Part shown: piece after piece, positions 1 to 5,047 of the stretch | Layout: each line of letters opens with the position of its first letter | Numbering within the stretch: position 1 is the first letter of the stretch | Assembly: GCA_023301015.1 (NCBI GenBank) | Contig: JALZVI010000010.1 | Span: 1-5,098, forward strand | Origin: Rickettsiales bacterium | GTDB taxonomy: Bacteria; Pseudomonadota; Alphaproteobacteria; Rickettsiales; 21-14-0-20-44-7 | Direction: 5' to 3' | DNA length: 5,098 nt | Position numbers and translations under genes: made by a program | The notes under the pieces: model-generated | Databases searched by the model: none | What the model was told of the DNA's origin: nothing | The model's input: the letters and a program-made list of their open reading frames with translations, nothing else

Positions 1-686
1 TGGCCGTCTTCGGTCATGGCGGGCAAGCTTAAGTGCTCCCAACCGCCGCGGCGCAGGAGGACGCCAGAGAGATCGTCTTCATGCAGGCGTTGCATTACCA
101 GTACGATTGCGCCGCGCTTTTTGTTGTCGAGGCGGGTGGAGAATGTTTGGTCGAACCATGTTTGCACCTTTCGACGCTCGTTTGCACTAGCAGCCATTTC
201 GGGCGACATCGGGTCGTCAACAATCAGGATATTCCCGCCCTCGCCTGTTATGCTGCCAAACACGGAAGTTGCGAGGCGGAAGCCATTTTGGGTGGTCATG
301 AATTTGTTTTTCTCGTTTTGTGAGTCAGAAAAACCGAAGTTGGGGAAGTTTTCTTGATACCAGTCAGCGCTCATAATTAGCCTCGTATCTAGCGAATGTT
401 TGTTGGCTAGACCTTGGTTGAACGAGGCGGAGATGATGCGTTTATGCGGAATGTTGCCGAGCATCCAAGCTGGCCACGCAACGTTGACGCAGATGGATTT
501 GAGATAGCGTGGGGGGATGTTGATGATGAGGCGGCGGGTTTTGCCCTTGGTCACTTCGGTGAGGCGGCGCGCGATTTCTTCTATATGCCAGTTGGGCATA
601 AATTCGGTGCCAGGATTGATGGTGTGGAAGCTTTTTTCGATGAAGGCAGCAAGGTTGCGGCGAAGGATGGAGTTGATTAATTGCAT
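1..686 (-). CDS. Phage terminase large subunit, C-terminal part cut off by the window edge
   Basis: Large terminase subunit: the ATPase that drives DNA into the phage prohead and the nuclease that cuts concatemers. About 228 residues of the N-terminal ATPase half are visible. Seen: WHIEEIARRL near residue 33, a Walker A-like loop IPPRYLKS (57-64), TTQNGFRLATS (131-141) and GSITGEGGNILIVDDPM (144-160), whose VDD is the Walker B and catalytic acidic pair, then VMQRLHEDDLSG (197-208), the coupling motif. These match the terminase type with PPRxxKS in place of a classical GKS loop, which I associate with alphaproteobacterial prophages. The nuclease domain lies beyond the left edge. ATG at 686 is the first usual start but has no clear ribosome binding site; the frame is open upstream to about 731 (residues ..AYSELNSNPEHIH), and that stretch resembles true N-termini of this family. 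No frameshift or stop is seen. Confidence 0.9.
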   Translation of the reverse strand, partial: MQLINSILRRNLAAFIEKSFHTINPGTEFMPNWHIEEIARRLTEVTKGKTRRLIINIPPRYLKSICVNVAWPAWMLGNIPHKRIISASFNQGLANKHSLDTRLIMSADWYQENFPNFGFSDSQNEKNKFMTTQNGFRLATSVFGSITGEGGNILIVDDPMSPEMAASANERRKVQTWFDQTFSTRLDNKKRGAIVLVMQRLHEDDLSGVLLRRGGWEHLSLPAMTEDG

Positions 687-727
687 GTGGATGTGTTCTG
701 GGTTCGAGTTAAGTTCACTGTAAGCGT

Positions 728-970
728 TTATCTATCTTGCTTTGAGCGCTCTAAAAACCTTGCGATAATTTCCTTATCTTGCTTGGAATCAACTTTGCGT
801 TTCGGCTTGCCAACAATTTTCTGCCCCTTTTCAATCAGCCCCATAATGTCCTTCAAGCGCTTCACTTTTTCGCTGTCTTCGCTCGTCCATTCCGTGTCCG
901 ACCCAAGCGTTCCGAGAAGTTCCAATGTCATTTCCATCAAAACTTCCAACTCTTTGCTATAATTTCGCAT
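728..970 (-). CDS. Small charged phage protein upstream of terminase; possible small terminase subunit
   Basis: An 80-residue, strongly charged and mostly helical-looking protein that I do not recognise by family. It starts at ATG 970 behind a good ribosome binding site (GGAG on the minus strand at 976-979, five bases from the ATG). Leucine-, glutamate- and methionine-rich stretches occupy residues 5-20 and 34-50, and a basic segment with KPKRK lies at about 55-59. There is no signal peptide or membrane segment. It lies directly upstream of the terminase large subunit on the same strand, and its TAA (728-730) falls inside the upstream extension of the terminase frame, so the two are probably cotranscribed. 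The gene before a large terminase often encodes the small, DNA-recognising terminase subunit; size, charge and place fit, but this is inference from position only. Confidence 0.7.
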   Translation of the reverse strand: MRNYSKELEVLMEMTLELLGTLGSDTEWTSEDSEKVKRLKDIMGLIEKGQKIVGKPKRKVDSKQDKEIIARFLERSKQDR

Positions 971-1026
971 ATTTTCTCCACTCTAATATTTGTATATTAC
1001 GGCAGGAGGGGTATATATGTTAAGTT
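971..1026. promoter_or_regulatory. Divergent promoter gap between the phage genes and SURF1
   Basis: AT-rich 56-bp gap that must hold the promoters of two divergent transcripts. On the minus strand the best match is TTAACA (1018-1023) and TAATAT (994-999) with an 18-bp spacer, which would start transcription near 987 for the small phage gene. On the plus strand, TAATAT (984-989) and TATATT (993-998) are possible -10 boxes, but neither has a convincing -35. The two promoters would overlap, so the phage and host transcripts may interfere. All assignments rest on eye matching and are weak. Confidence 0.3.
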
Positions 1027-1046
1027 ATGAACTCAAAAAACTTTAA
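1004..1046 (+). promoter_or_regulatory. Strong Shine-Dalgarno with a nine-codon overlapping leader ORF before SURF1
   Basis: AGGAGG at 1004-1009 is a perfect Shine-Dalgarno core, but it lies 17 bases from the SURF1 ATG at 1027. It is ideally spaced (7 bases) for an out-of-frame ATG at 1017, which opens a nine-codon ORF (MLSYELKKL) ending with TAA at 1044-1046, inside the SURF1 coding sequence. A TAA at 1021-1023 in the SURF1 frame rules out an upstream start. Either ribosomes initiate at 1017 and reinitiate at 1027 by backtracking, or the long spacing is tolerated, or one base is miscounted in the A run at 1035-1040; correcting that would join the ORF to SURF1. Confidence 0.5.
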
Positions 1047-1725
1047 AAAAGCATTCCCTCACGTATTCGTTTTCCTCACATTTTGCCTGACAATGTATCT
1101 TGCAATTTGGCAGGTAGAGCGCATGTATTGGAAGGAAGAGCTGTTTGCCAAGCTGGAAAATCGTATGGCGATGAAACCGATGCGAGTGGCTAATTTATCT
1201 AATATAATTGAAGACGAGTTCCGCGTTGTACGCTCACAAGGCACTTACGACTACGCTCGCGAGATGCAAGTTTTGCATCAGAGCTATAACGGGAAAGTGG
1301 GAACGCATGTGCTCACACCGTTCAAAACCAAGCATGGCACCACAATTTTGGTAAACCGTGGCTGGGTGCCTTATGAGCATGACTTCCTGAAGCCAGAAGG
1401 TGAACTGGAGCTTTATGGAGTGATTCGCAAAGACCCGAGAAAGGGACATTTTGCGCTGGAAAACGAGGCAGAGAAAAACATTTGGTATAATATAGACCTC
1501 CCACAAATGAACCAAACTGCGCCTGATATTGAAACAGATTTTTATGTTGAAGCTCAAGCCCCAGGCGAACTGGACGAGAAGGTGTATCCGCTGGCGCTGC
1601 CGAAGAAAATCCATATCTACAACCAGCATATGCAATATGTAATCACATGGTTTGGCATCTCTCTTGCTTTGGTATTGATGTATTATTTCCGCTTTTTCCA
1701 TAAACCAAGAGCCGCCAAAAAATGA
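1027..1725 (+). CDS. SURF1 family cytochrome c oxidase assembly protein
   Basis: SURF1 is an inner-membrane protein that helps insert heme a into subunit I of aa3-type cytochrome c oxidase. The 232-residue product has the usual hairpin layout: a first membrane helix at about 11-28 running into the family's WQVERMYWKEEL stretch, a periplasmic domain with GTHVLTPF (92-99), LVNRGWVP (108-115) and NIWYNIDLPQM (151-161), then NQHMQYVITWFG (199-210) leading into a second helix ending near 222 and a short basic cytoplasmic tail. Length is normal for bacterial SURF1. ATG 1027 is the only usable start because the frame is closed at 1021. The usual neighbours (cytochrome oxidase subunits, ctaG) are not in view; instead the stop overlaps the next start as ATGA, so it is probably cotranscribed with the FlhF-like gene. 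Its presence implies aerobic respiration with a heme-copper oxidase. Confidence 0.95.
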   Translation: MNSKNFKKAFPHVFVFLTFCLTMYLAIWQVERMYWKEELFAKLENRMAMKPMRVANLSNIIEDEFRVVRSQGTYDYAREMQVLHQSYNGKVGTHVLTPFKTKHGTTILVNRGWVPYEHDFLKPEGELELYGVIRKDPRKGHFALENEAEKNIWYNIDLPQMNQTAPDIETDFYVEAQAPGELDEKVYPLALPKKIHIYNQHMQYVITWFGISLALVLMYYFRFFHKPRAAKK

Positions 1726-2651
1726 AGCTATTCACTTTCACCGCTGAAGATTCCGCGACCGCCATGCAAATGGCTGTGGACGCTCTGGGAGAAGATGCGA
1801 TTATTGTTTCCAACAATAAGGACGGCAAAAATGTGCGTATTATTGCCGCGGTGGACAGGGATTTTCAGCCAATGCCAACGGCCAAGCCTGCGGTAGACCA
1901 AAAAGCCTTGCAGAAGAAAATTGCGCATATCCTCAAGTTCCACAAAATTCCAGGCAAAATTGCGGATGAGATGTTGGAGAATTTATCTGGCAGAAAATTG
2001 GCTGACGAACATGACGCGCTGGAGCAGATGCTCGGGGCATATTTCAAATATAACCCAATAGACTCGTCAAAAAACCAGACGATTATGCTGTTTGGCTTGC
2101 CGGGAATTGGCAAAACATTGGCGATAAGCAAGCTAATGGCGCAAGCGGTCTTCCATGATTTGGACGTAAATGTCATCACCACCGACATCAAACGTGCGGG
2201 CGGAGTTGAGCAGCTGACGGCGTTCACAAAAATTCTCAAGCTAAAACTGCACGTGGCACGTGATGCGGCTGAGCTGAAGAAGGTTTTGGCGAGCTTAGAC
2301 GGCGGAACTACGCTGATCGATACGTCGGGCATGAACCAATATGAGCAATCAGAAATTGACGGCCTCCATGAGCTGCTCGAGGGCAATGACGAGATTGAGC
2401 CTGTGCTTGTACAACCCGCTGGTGGCGACGTGGAAGAAGCCGTAGAAATGGCAAAAGCATTCCGCCATTTCGGGGCGAAACGGATGATAATTACGAAGGC
2501 AGATTCGGCGCGCAGGTTTGGCAGCATTTTGACCGTGGCAAGAATTATGAAACTGCATTTCGCCAACTTCAGCGGCACTCCGAGTGTTGCGAAGACACTA
2601 GAGGGAATTTCCGCTGAGGCGCTTGCTGAGATACTGACAGTTAGCGGCTAG
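1722..2651 (+). CDS. flhF: FlhF-like SRP-type GTPase, short form
   Basis: SRP54/FtsY/FlhF superfamily GTPase; FlhF recruits early flagellar parts to the cell pole. The N-terminus (residues 1-45, MKLFTFTAEDSATAMQMAVD and ALGEDAIIVSNN) matches the start of FlhF rather than of Ffh or FtsY. A helical N-domain follows (about 55-115), then the G domain: G1 GLPGIGKT (125-132), G2 region TTDIKRAGGVEQL (153-165, keeping D155, R158 and Q164), G3 DTSGM (200-204), G4 TKAD (258-261) and a closing loop SGTPS (284-288). At 309 residues it is shorter than many FlhF proteins, mainly because the segment between the N-terminal domain and the G domain is reduced. G3 departs from the usual DTAGR, and G4 from TKLD. 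The start overlaps the SURF1 stop by four bases with no good ribosome binding site, suggesting coupled translation. No other flagellar gene is visible. A diverged SRP-type GTPase with another role cannot be excluded. Confidence 0.82.
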   Translation: MKLFTFTAEDSATAMQMAVDALGEDAIIVSNNKDGKNVRIIAAVDRDFQPMPTAKPAVDQKALQKKIAHILKFHKIPGKIADEMLENLSGRKLADEHDALEQMLGAYFKYNPIDSSKNQTIMLFGLPGIGKTLAISKLMAQAVFHDLDVNVITTDIKRAGGVEQLTAFTKILKLKLHVARDAAELKKVLASLDGGTTLIDTSGMNQYEQSEIDGLHELLEGNDEIEPVLVQPAGGDVEEAVEMAKAFRHFGAKRMIITKADSARRFGSILTVARIMKLHFANFSGTPSVAKTLEGISAEALAEILTVSG

Positions 2652-2665
2652 TAGTTTTTTAATTC

Positions 2666-2715
2666 CTCCCCGCTGGCGCGCTAAAGCGCTTGCAGACTGA
2701 GAACGCTCAAGGCTG
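2666..2715 (+). repeat. Dispersed palindromic repeat, copy A (full unit)
   Basis: Full unit starting 15 bases after the flhF stop. It begins CTCCCCGCTGG after a T-rich flank, has a first hairpin with arms GCGCT (2678-2682) and AGCGC (2685-2689), continues with CTTGCAGACTGA and closes with a second weak hairpin (TGAG, loop AACG, CTCA) ending in AAGGCTG. With T-rich sequence before it and GC-rich stems, it may help terminate or stabilise the SURF1-flhF transcript. It is noticeably richer in GC than the genes around it. Confidence 0.85.
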
Positions 2716-2742
2716 CTATACATGCATAAAACTCCAACCCCA

Positions 2743-2766
2743 CAAGGCCAGCAGGCCAGCGGGGAG
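2743..2766 (-). repeat. Dispersed palindromic repeat, copy C (half unit)
   Basis: Half unit on the minus strand: CTCCCCGCT followed by a hairpin with arms GGCC and GGCC around loop TGCT and then CTTG. It lacks the CAGACTGA second half and continues instead into TGGGGTTGGAG. It follows copy B at a 13-base spacer, the same order as copies E and F on the other strand. The stem bases differ from those of the other copies but still pair. Confidence 0.75.
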
Positions 2767-2779
2767 GCAATCAAAAACT

Positions 2780-2826
2780 CAGCCCTGAGCGCGTTTCAGC
2801 CTGCAAGGCGAAGCCGCCAGCGGGGG
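2780..2826 (-). repeat. Dispersed palindromic repeat, copy B (full unit, inverted)
   Basis: Full unit read on the minus strand: CCCCCGCT, stem GGCG/CGCC with loop GCTT, CTTGCAGGCTGA, then AACGCGCTCAGGGCTG. Its last 20 or so bases match copy E almost exactly. It faces copy A, so A and B form an imperfect inverted pair across 2666-2826 that could fold into one long cruciform or stem-loop. It ends 11 bases before the -35 box of the Rrf2 gene. Confidence 0.85.
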
Positions 2827-2837
2827 AACATTTAAAA

Positions 2838-2866
2838 TTGACATGAGTACCCTATTACCCTACTAT
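2838..2866 (+). promoter_or_regulatory. Sigma-70 promoter of the Rrf2 gene with possible operator
   Basis: TTGACA (2838-2843) is a perfect -35 box, and TACTAT (2861-2866) is a good -10 box at the ideal 17-bp spacing. The predicted start is about 2872-2875, at or within three bases of the ATG at 2875, so the mRNA would be leaderless or nearly so. The spacer holds two direct copies of TACCCTA (2848-2854 and 2856-2862), eight bases apart, and AGTA (2846-2849) and TACT (2861-2864) form inverted ends across 11 bases. Either pattern, overlapping the -10 box, could be the site where the Rrf2 protein represses its own gene; the operator role is inference. Confidence 0.75.
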
Positions 2867-2874
2867 AGATTGAA

Positions 2875-3309
2875 ATGCTTAGTAACCGCACAAAATATGC
2901 CATTAAGGCGCTGCTCTATATCCACCGCGACACAACGGATGCGCCAGTGCACATTGTTGACATTGCGAAGTCAGAAAACATCCCGCAAAAATTCCTTGAG
3001 CTAATCATGCTCGACATCAAAAAAACTGGCGCGATTGATAGTAAGCGTGGAAAAGGCGGTGGCTATTTCCTTGTGAAAGAAGCCGATAGAATTTTGATTG
3101 GTGAGATTATCCGCGCCTTTGAAGGGCCGATTGCGTTGCTGCCATGTGCTAGCATCTCGAATTATAAGAAATGCAAAGATTGCACTGACGAAGATTTGTG
3201 CAGCCTGCGCCATTTGGTGATGGAAGTGCGCGAGAAAACTGCACATATTCTGGATCAAACCAGCCTAGCCGATTTGGCCGAAAAAGGCGCCGACGAGTTC
3301 GCGAAGTAG
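2875..3309 (+). CDS. Rrf2 family transcriptional regulator with four-cysteine cluster
   Basis: Winged-helix regulator of the Rrf2/IscR/NsrR/CymR family, a dimeric DNA-binding protein of 144 residues, normal for the family. MLSNRTKYAIKALLYI at the N-terminus is the typical opening; the helix-turn-helix covers about 24-50 and the wing carries RGKGGGYFL (58-66). The sensor segment has cysteines at 91, 100, 103 and 109 (PCASISNYKKCKDCTDEDLC), more than the three that bind the [2Fe-2S] cluster in IscR and with CxxC spacing, so an Fe-S, metal or thiol sensor is likely. ATG 2875 is fixed by an in-frame TAG at 2866-2868 and lies at the predicted transcription start with no Shine-Dalgarno. It stands alone: the next gene is convergent, and the genes for iron-sulfur assembly or cysteine synthesis that often adjoin such regulators are absent. 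The regulated genes cannot be named from this window. Confidence 0.93.
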   Translation: MLSNRTKYAIKALLYIHRDTTDAPVHIVDIAKSENIPQKFLELIMLDIKKTGAIDSKRGKGGGYFLVKEADRILIGEIIRAFEGPIALLPCASISNYKKCKDCTDEDLCSLRHLVMEVREKTAHILDQTSLADLAEKGADEFAK

Positions 3310-3321
3310 AGTCTTTAATCT

Positions 3322-3367
3322 CTCCCCGCTGCGCCTTCGCCTTGCAGACTGAGAATGCTCAAGGCTG
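3322..3367 (+). repeat. Dispersed palindromic repeat, copy D, between convergent genes
   Basis: Full unit 12 bases after the Rrf2 stop: CTCCCCGCT, short stem GCG/CGC with loop CCTT, CTTGCAGACTGA, then GAATGCTCAAGGCTG. Its flank TCTTTAAT is nearly the same as that of copy F. It fills the gap between the ends of the Rrf2 gene and the oxidoreductase gene, so it is well placed to act as a shared terminator, although no long U run follows the hairpin on either strand. Confidence 0.82.
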
Positions 3368-3396
3368 TGGTTTTGGATCTAACTGCTGGCTTTGCT

Positions 3397-4254
3397 TCAC
3401 TTGAAACCTATCACTACCTTGCCGACATTCTTATAGTCACCGACATAATCAATTGCTTCTGCTAGCTCGGAGAAGGCGAAGCTGTGGGCGATTATTGGTT
3501 TGATTTTCGGCATGAATGGCTGGGCTTTTTCCAGCAACTCCTGCTTCTCATGCAAACTCAGGCTGCGGATTGTTGAGCCGTGGACTTGCAGGTTTTTTGT
3601 TAGCAACGGCGCTAAATTCACTTCCCCTTTTGCACCGCCGAGGAATGAGATTATGGCCAGCCTTCCGCCGTTTTTTAGGGCGGCGAGATTCTGGTTAAAA
3701 TATGACGCGCCAACAATATCCAGCACAATGTCATACTCATTATCGCCAAAATCGCTTTGCGTATAATCCACCGCCCTCGCCCCGAGCTGCTCAATGAGCG
3801 CGAGCTTTTCGGGATTGGAGGCGGTTGCAGTCACCTCTGCGCCCAACAGCTTTGCTAGCTGGATTGCAACCACGCCAATTCCGCTGCCGCCGCCGTGGAC
3901 AAGAACTTTTTCGCCTGCTTTGAGGGCACATAGTTCAACCAAATTATGATATGCAGTTGCCAACGCCTCAACCATGCTGGCGGCCTCAGGGAAGTTGACA
4001 CCCTCTGGAATTTCAACGTAAGCCGCCTGTTCTGCGGCGATTTCTTGCGCATACGCACCGCCATCAACTAAGCCTGCAACGCGCTTACCGCCTAGCTCTC
4101 CAGCAAATTCCAACCCAAAGGATGGGTATTTGCCCGCGAGGTGAAAAATATCGGCGCGGTTGACTCCTGCGGCGTGGACGGAGATTTTTAGCCCATCAAT
4201 CGCAGCCGCTTCAACCAGCTTCAACTCACCATTTTCAACAATATATTTCTGCAT
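3397..4254 (-). CDS. PIG3-type NAD(P)H quinone oxidoreductase, zinc-free MDR family
   Basis: Member of the medium-chain dehydrogenase/reductase superfamily, quinone reductase branch, expected to use NADPH to reduce quinones or related carbonyls in the cytoplasm. The 285 residues show a short GroES-like catalytic domain with AAGVNRADIFHLAGKYP (28-44), then the Rossmann domain with HGGGSGIGVVAIQLAK (120-135), DYTQ (163-166), LDIVGASYF (178-186) and the PIG3-like HGSTIRSLS (225-233), ending in NVGKVVIGF. No catalytic or structural zinc ligands are present. It is some 40 residues shorter than the roughly 325 usual in the family; the loss is in the N-terminal domain, where GLEFAGELGGKRVAGLV joins parts normally separated by a longer loop. 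Start ATG 4254 suits the family N-terminus; the strong ribosome binding site lies 19 bases away. It converges on the Rrf2 gene and diverges from the transaldolase gene. Confidence 0.9.
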   Translation of the reverse strand: MQKYIVENGELKLVEAAAIDGLKISVHAAGVNRADIFHLAGKYPSFGLEFAGELGGKRVAGLVDGGAYAQEIAAEQAAYVEIPEGVNFPEAASMVEALATAYHNLVELCALKAGEKVLVHGGGSGIGVVAIQLAKLLGAEVTATASNPEKLALIEQLGARAVDYTQSDFGDNEYDIVLDIVGASYFNQNLAALKNGGRLAIISFLGGAKGEVNLAPLLTKNLQVHGSTIRSLSLHEKQELLEKAQPFMPKIKPIIAHSFAFSELAEAIDYVGDYKNVGKVVIGFK

Positions 4255-4280
4255 AGGCGCATAATAAATTATTCCTCCTT
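4221..4280 (-). promoter_or_regulatory. Shine-Dalgarno and 13-codon overlapping ORF before the oxidoreductase start
   Basis: AAGGAGG on the minus strand (4280-4274) lies 19 bases from the oxidoreductase ATG at 4254 but 11 bases from an out-of-frame ATG at 4262. That ATG opens a 13-codon ORF (MRLCRNILLKMVS) ending at 4221, overlapping the start of the gene. No usual start codon lies in frame between the Shine-Dalgarno and 4254. This repeats the arrangement seen before SURF1 and could be a small leader ORF with reinitiation, or chance. Confidence 0.4.
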
Positions 4281-4334
4281 GATTGCATAGAGCGGTTGCG
4301 ATAAAAGTGGAAAAAACATAATTGGGAACATAAC
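4255..4334. promoter_or_regulatory. Divergent intergenic region between oxidoreductase and transaldolase
   Basis: An 80-bp gap that must carry promoters in both directions. Towards the transaldolase the best match is TTGATT (4279-4284) with GATAAA (4300-4305) at a short 15-bp spacing; a second -10-like CATAAT (4317-4322) has no good -35. For the oxidoreductase direction nothing convincing was found. No repeat unit lies here, unlike the gaps that follow stop codons. Confidence 0.25.
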
Positions 4335-4982
4335 ATGAAATTTTTTATTGATAGTGCGGATACGGCGGAAATTGCGAAATTGAACGAAGTTGGGCTGGTT
4401 GACGGCGTAACTACAAACCCTTCAATCATTGCTAAATCTGGACGTGACTTTCACGAGGTTATCAAAGAAATTTGCGGGATTGTGAAAGGTGACGTAAGTG
4501 CGGAAGTTCTTGCAACAGACACAGCGGGAATGCTTGAAGAAGGACGCGTTCTAGCAAAATTGGCGAAAAACGTAGTAGTGAAATTGCCGCTAACAATGGA
4601 CGGCCTTGCAGCTTGTTCAAAATTCACAGCCGAAGGAATTAAAACGAATGTAACTCTTTGCTTCTCAGCGAATCAGGCGCTTTTGGCGGCTAAATGTGGC
4701 GCAACATACATCTCACCATTCATCGGCCGCTTGGATGACATTGGCGTTTGCGGGATGGATCTGATTTCAGACATTCGTGAAATTTATGACAATTATGGCT
4801 TTGAAACTGAAATTTTGGCCGCATCAATTCGCCATCCAGAGCATATGCTACAAGCGGCATTGATTGGTGCTGACGTTGCAACTTTGCCTCCGAAAGTGGT
4901 ATGGCAGTTGGCAAAACACCCGCTAACCGACAAAGGCTTGGCAGACTTCCTTGCAGATTGGAAAGCCTCTGGGAATGCTTAA
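4335..4982 (+). CDS. tal: Transaldolase, short TalC/FSA-like type
   Basis: Class I aldolase of the small (type 3B) transaldolase and fructose-6-phosphate aldolase group. It moves a dihydroxyacetone unit between sugar phosphates in the cytoplasm, linking the non-oxidative pentose phosphate path to glycolysis. The 215 residues are full length: [13 protein letters not shown] opening, DGVTTNPSI (23-31), the Schiff-base lysine K83 in [24 protein letters not shown] (104-120), SPFIGRLDD (127-135) and SIRHP (164-168), the phosphate-binding region. The active-site position that is Tyr131 in E. coli FSA is F129 here, as in true transaldolases, so transaldolase is preferred over aldolase activity. ATG 4335 has a modest ribosome binding site (GGGA at 4324-4327). 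It is transcribed alone and followed at once by repeat copies E and F. No other pentose phosphate gene is in the window. Confidence 0.95.
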   Translation: MKFFIDSADTAEIAKLNEVGLVDGVTTNPSIIAKSGRDFHEVIKEICGIVKGDVSAEVLATDTAGMLEEGRVLAKLAKNVVVKLPLTMDGLAACSKFTAEGIKTNVTLCFSANQALLAAKCGATYISPFIGRLDDIGVCGMDLISDIREIYDNYGFETEILAASIRHPEHMLQAALIGADVATLPPKVVWQLAKHPLTDKGLADFLADWKASGNA

Positions 4983-4986
4983 CTGT

Positions 4987-5036
4987 TTCCCCGCTGGCGC
5001 GCTTCGCGCTTGCAGACTGAAACGCGCTCAGGGCTG
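4987..5036 (+). repeat. Dispersed palindromic repeat, copy E (full unit)
   Basis: Full unit four bases after the transaldolase stop, with the strongest first hairpin of the set: arms GCGCG and CGCGC around CTT, between TTCCCCGCTG and CTTGCAGACTGA. The second half, AACGCGCTCAGGGCTG, forms a weaker hairpin in which CTGA pairs with TCAG and the outer CAG with CTG. It is positioned as a 3' end structure for the transaldolase mRNA. Confidence 0.87.
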
Positions 5037-5047
5037 GTCTTTAATAT

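Noticed and set aside
16..680. Several plus-strand open frames of 68-113 residues
   Set aside because: They lie opposite the terminase gene, whose conserved motifs run unbroken on the minus strand.
1035..1041. AAAAAAC as a programmed -1 frameshift site
   Set aside because: In the SURF1 frame a -1 shift runs into the TAA at 1044, so it would give no extended product.
1234..1701. A 155-residue open frame antisense to SURF1
   Set aside because: No family resemblance; SURF1 on the other strand explains the region.
1865..2578. A 237-residue open frame on the minus strand opposite the FlhF-like gene
   Set aside because: Serine-rich, low-complexity composition typical of an antisense shadow; the plus strand has full GTPase motifs and no ribosome binding site supports the reverse frame.
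2666..2826. Clustered repeats as a possible CRISPR array
   Set aside because: Units are in both orientations, vary in length and stem sequence, and have no regular unique spacers.
3322..3367. Copy D as a classical intrinsic terminator
   Set aside because: The hairpin stem is only about three base pairs and no U run follows it; a terminator role is possible only as part of a larger fold.
4335..4982. Fructose-6-phosphate aldolase as the specific activity
   Set aside because: The position that is tyrosine in E. coli FSA is phenylalanine (F129) here, as in transaldolases; naming it an aldolase is not supported, though it cannot be excluded without assay.
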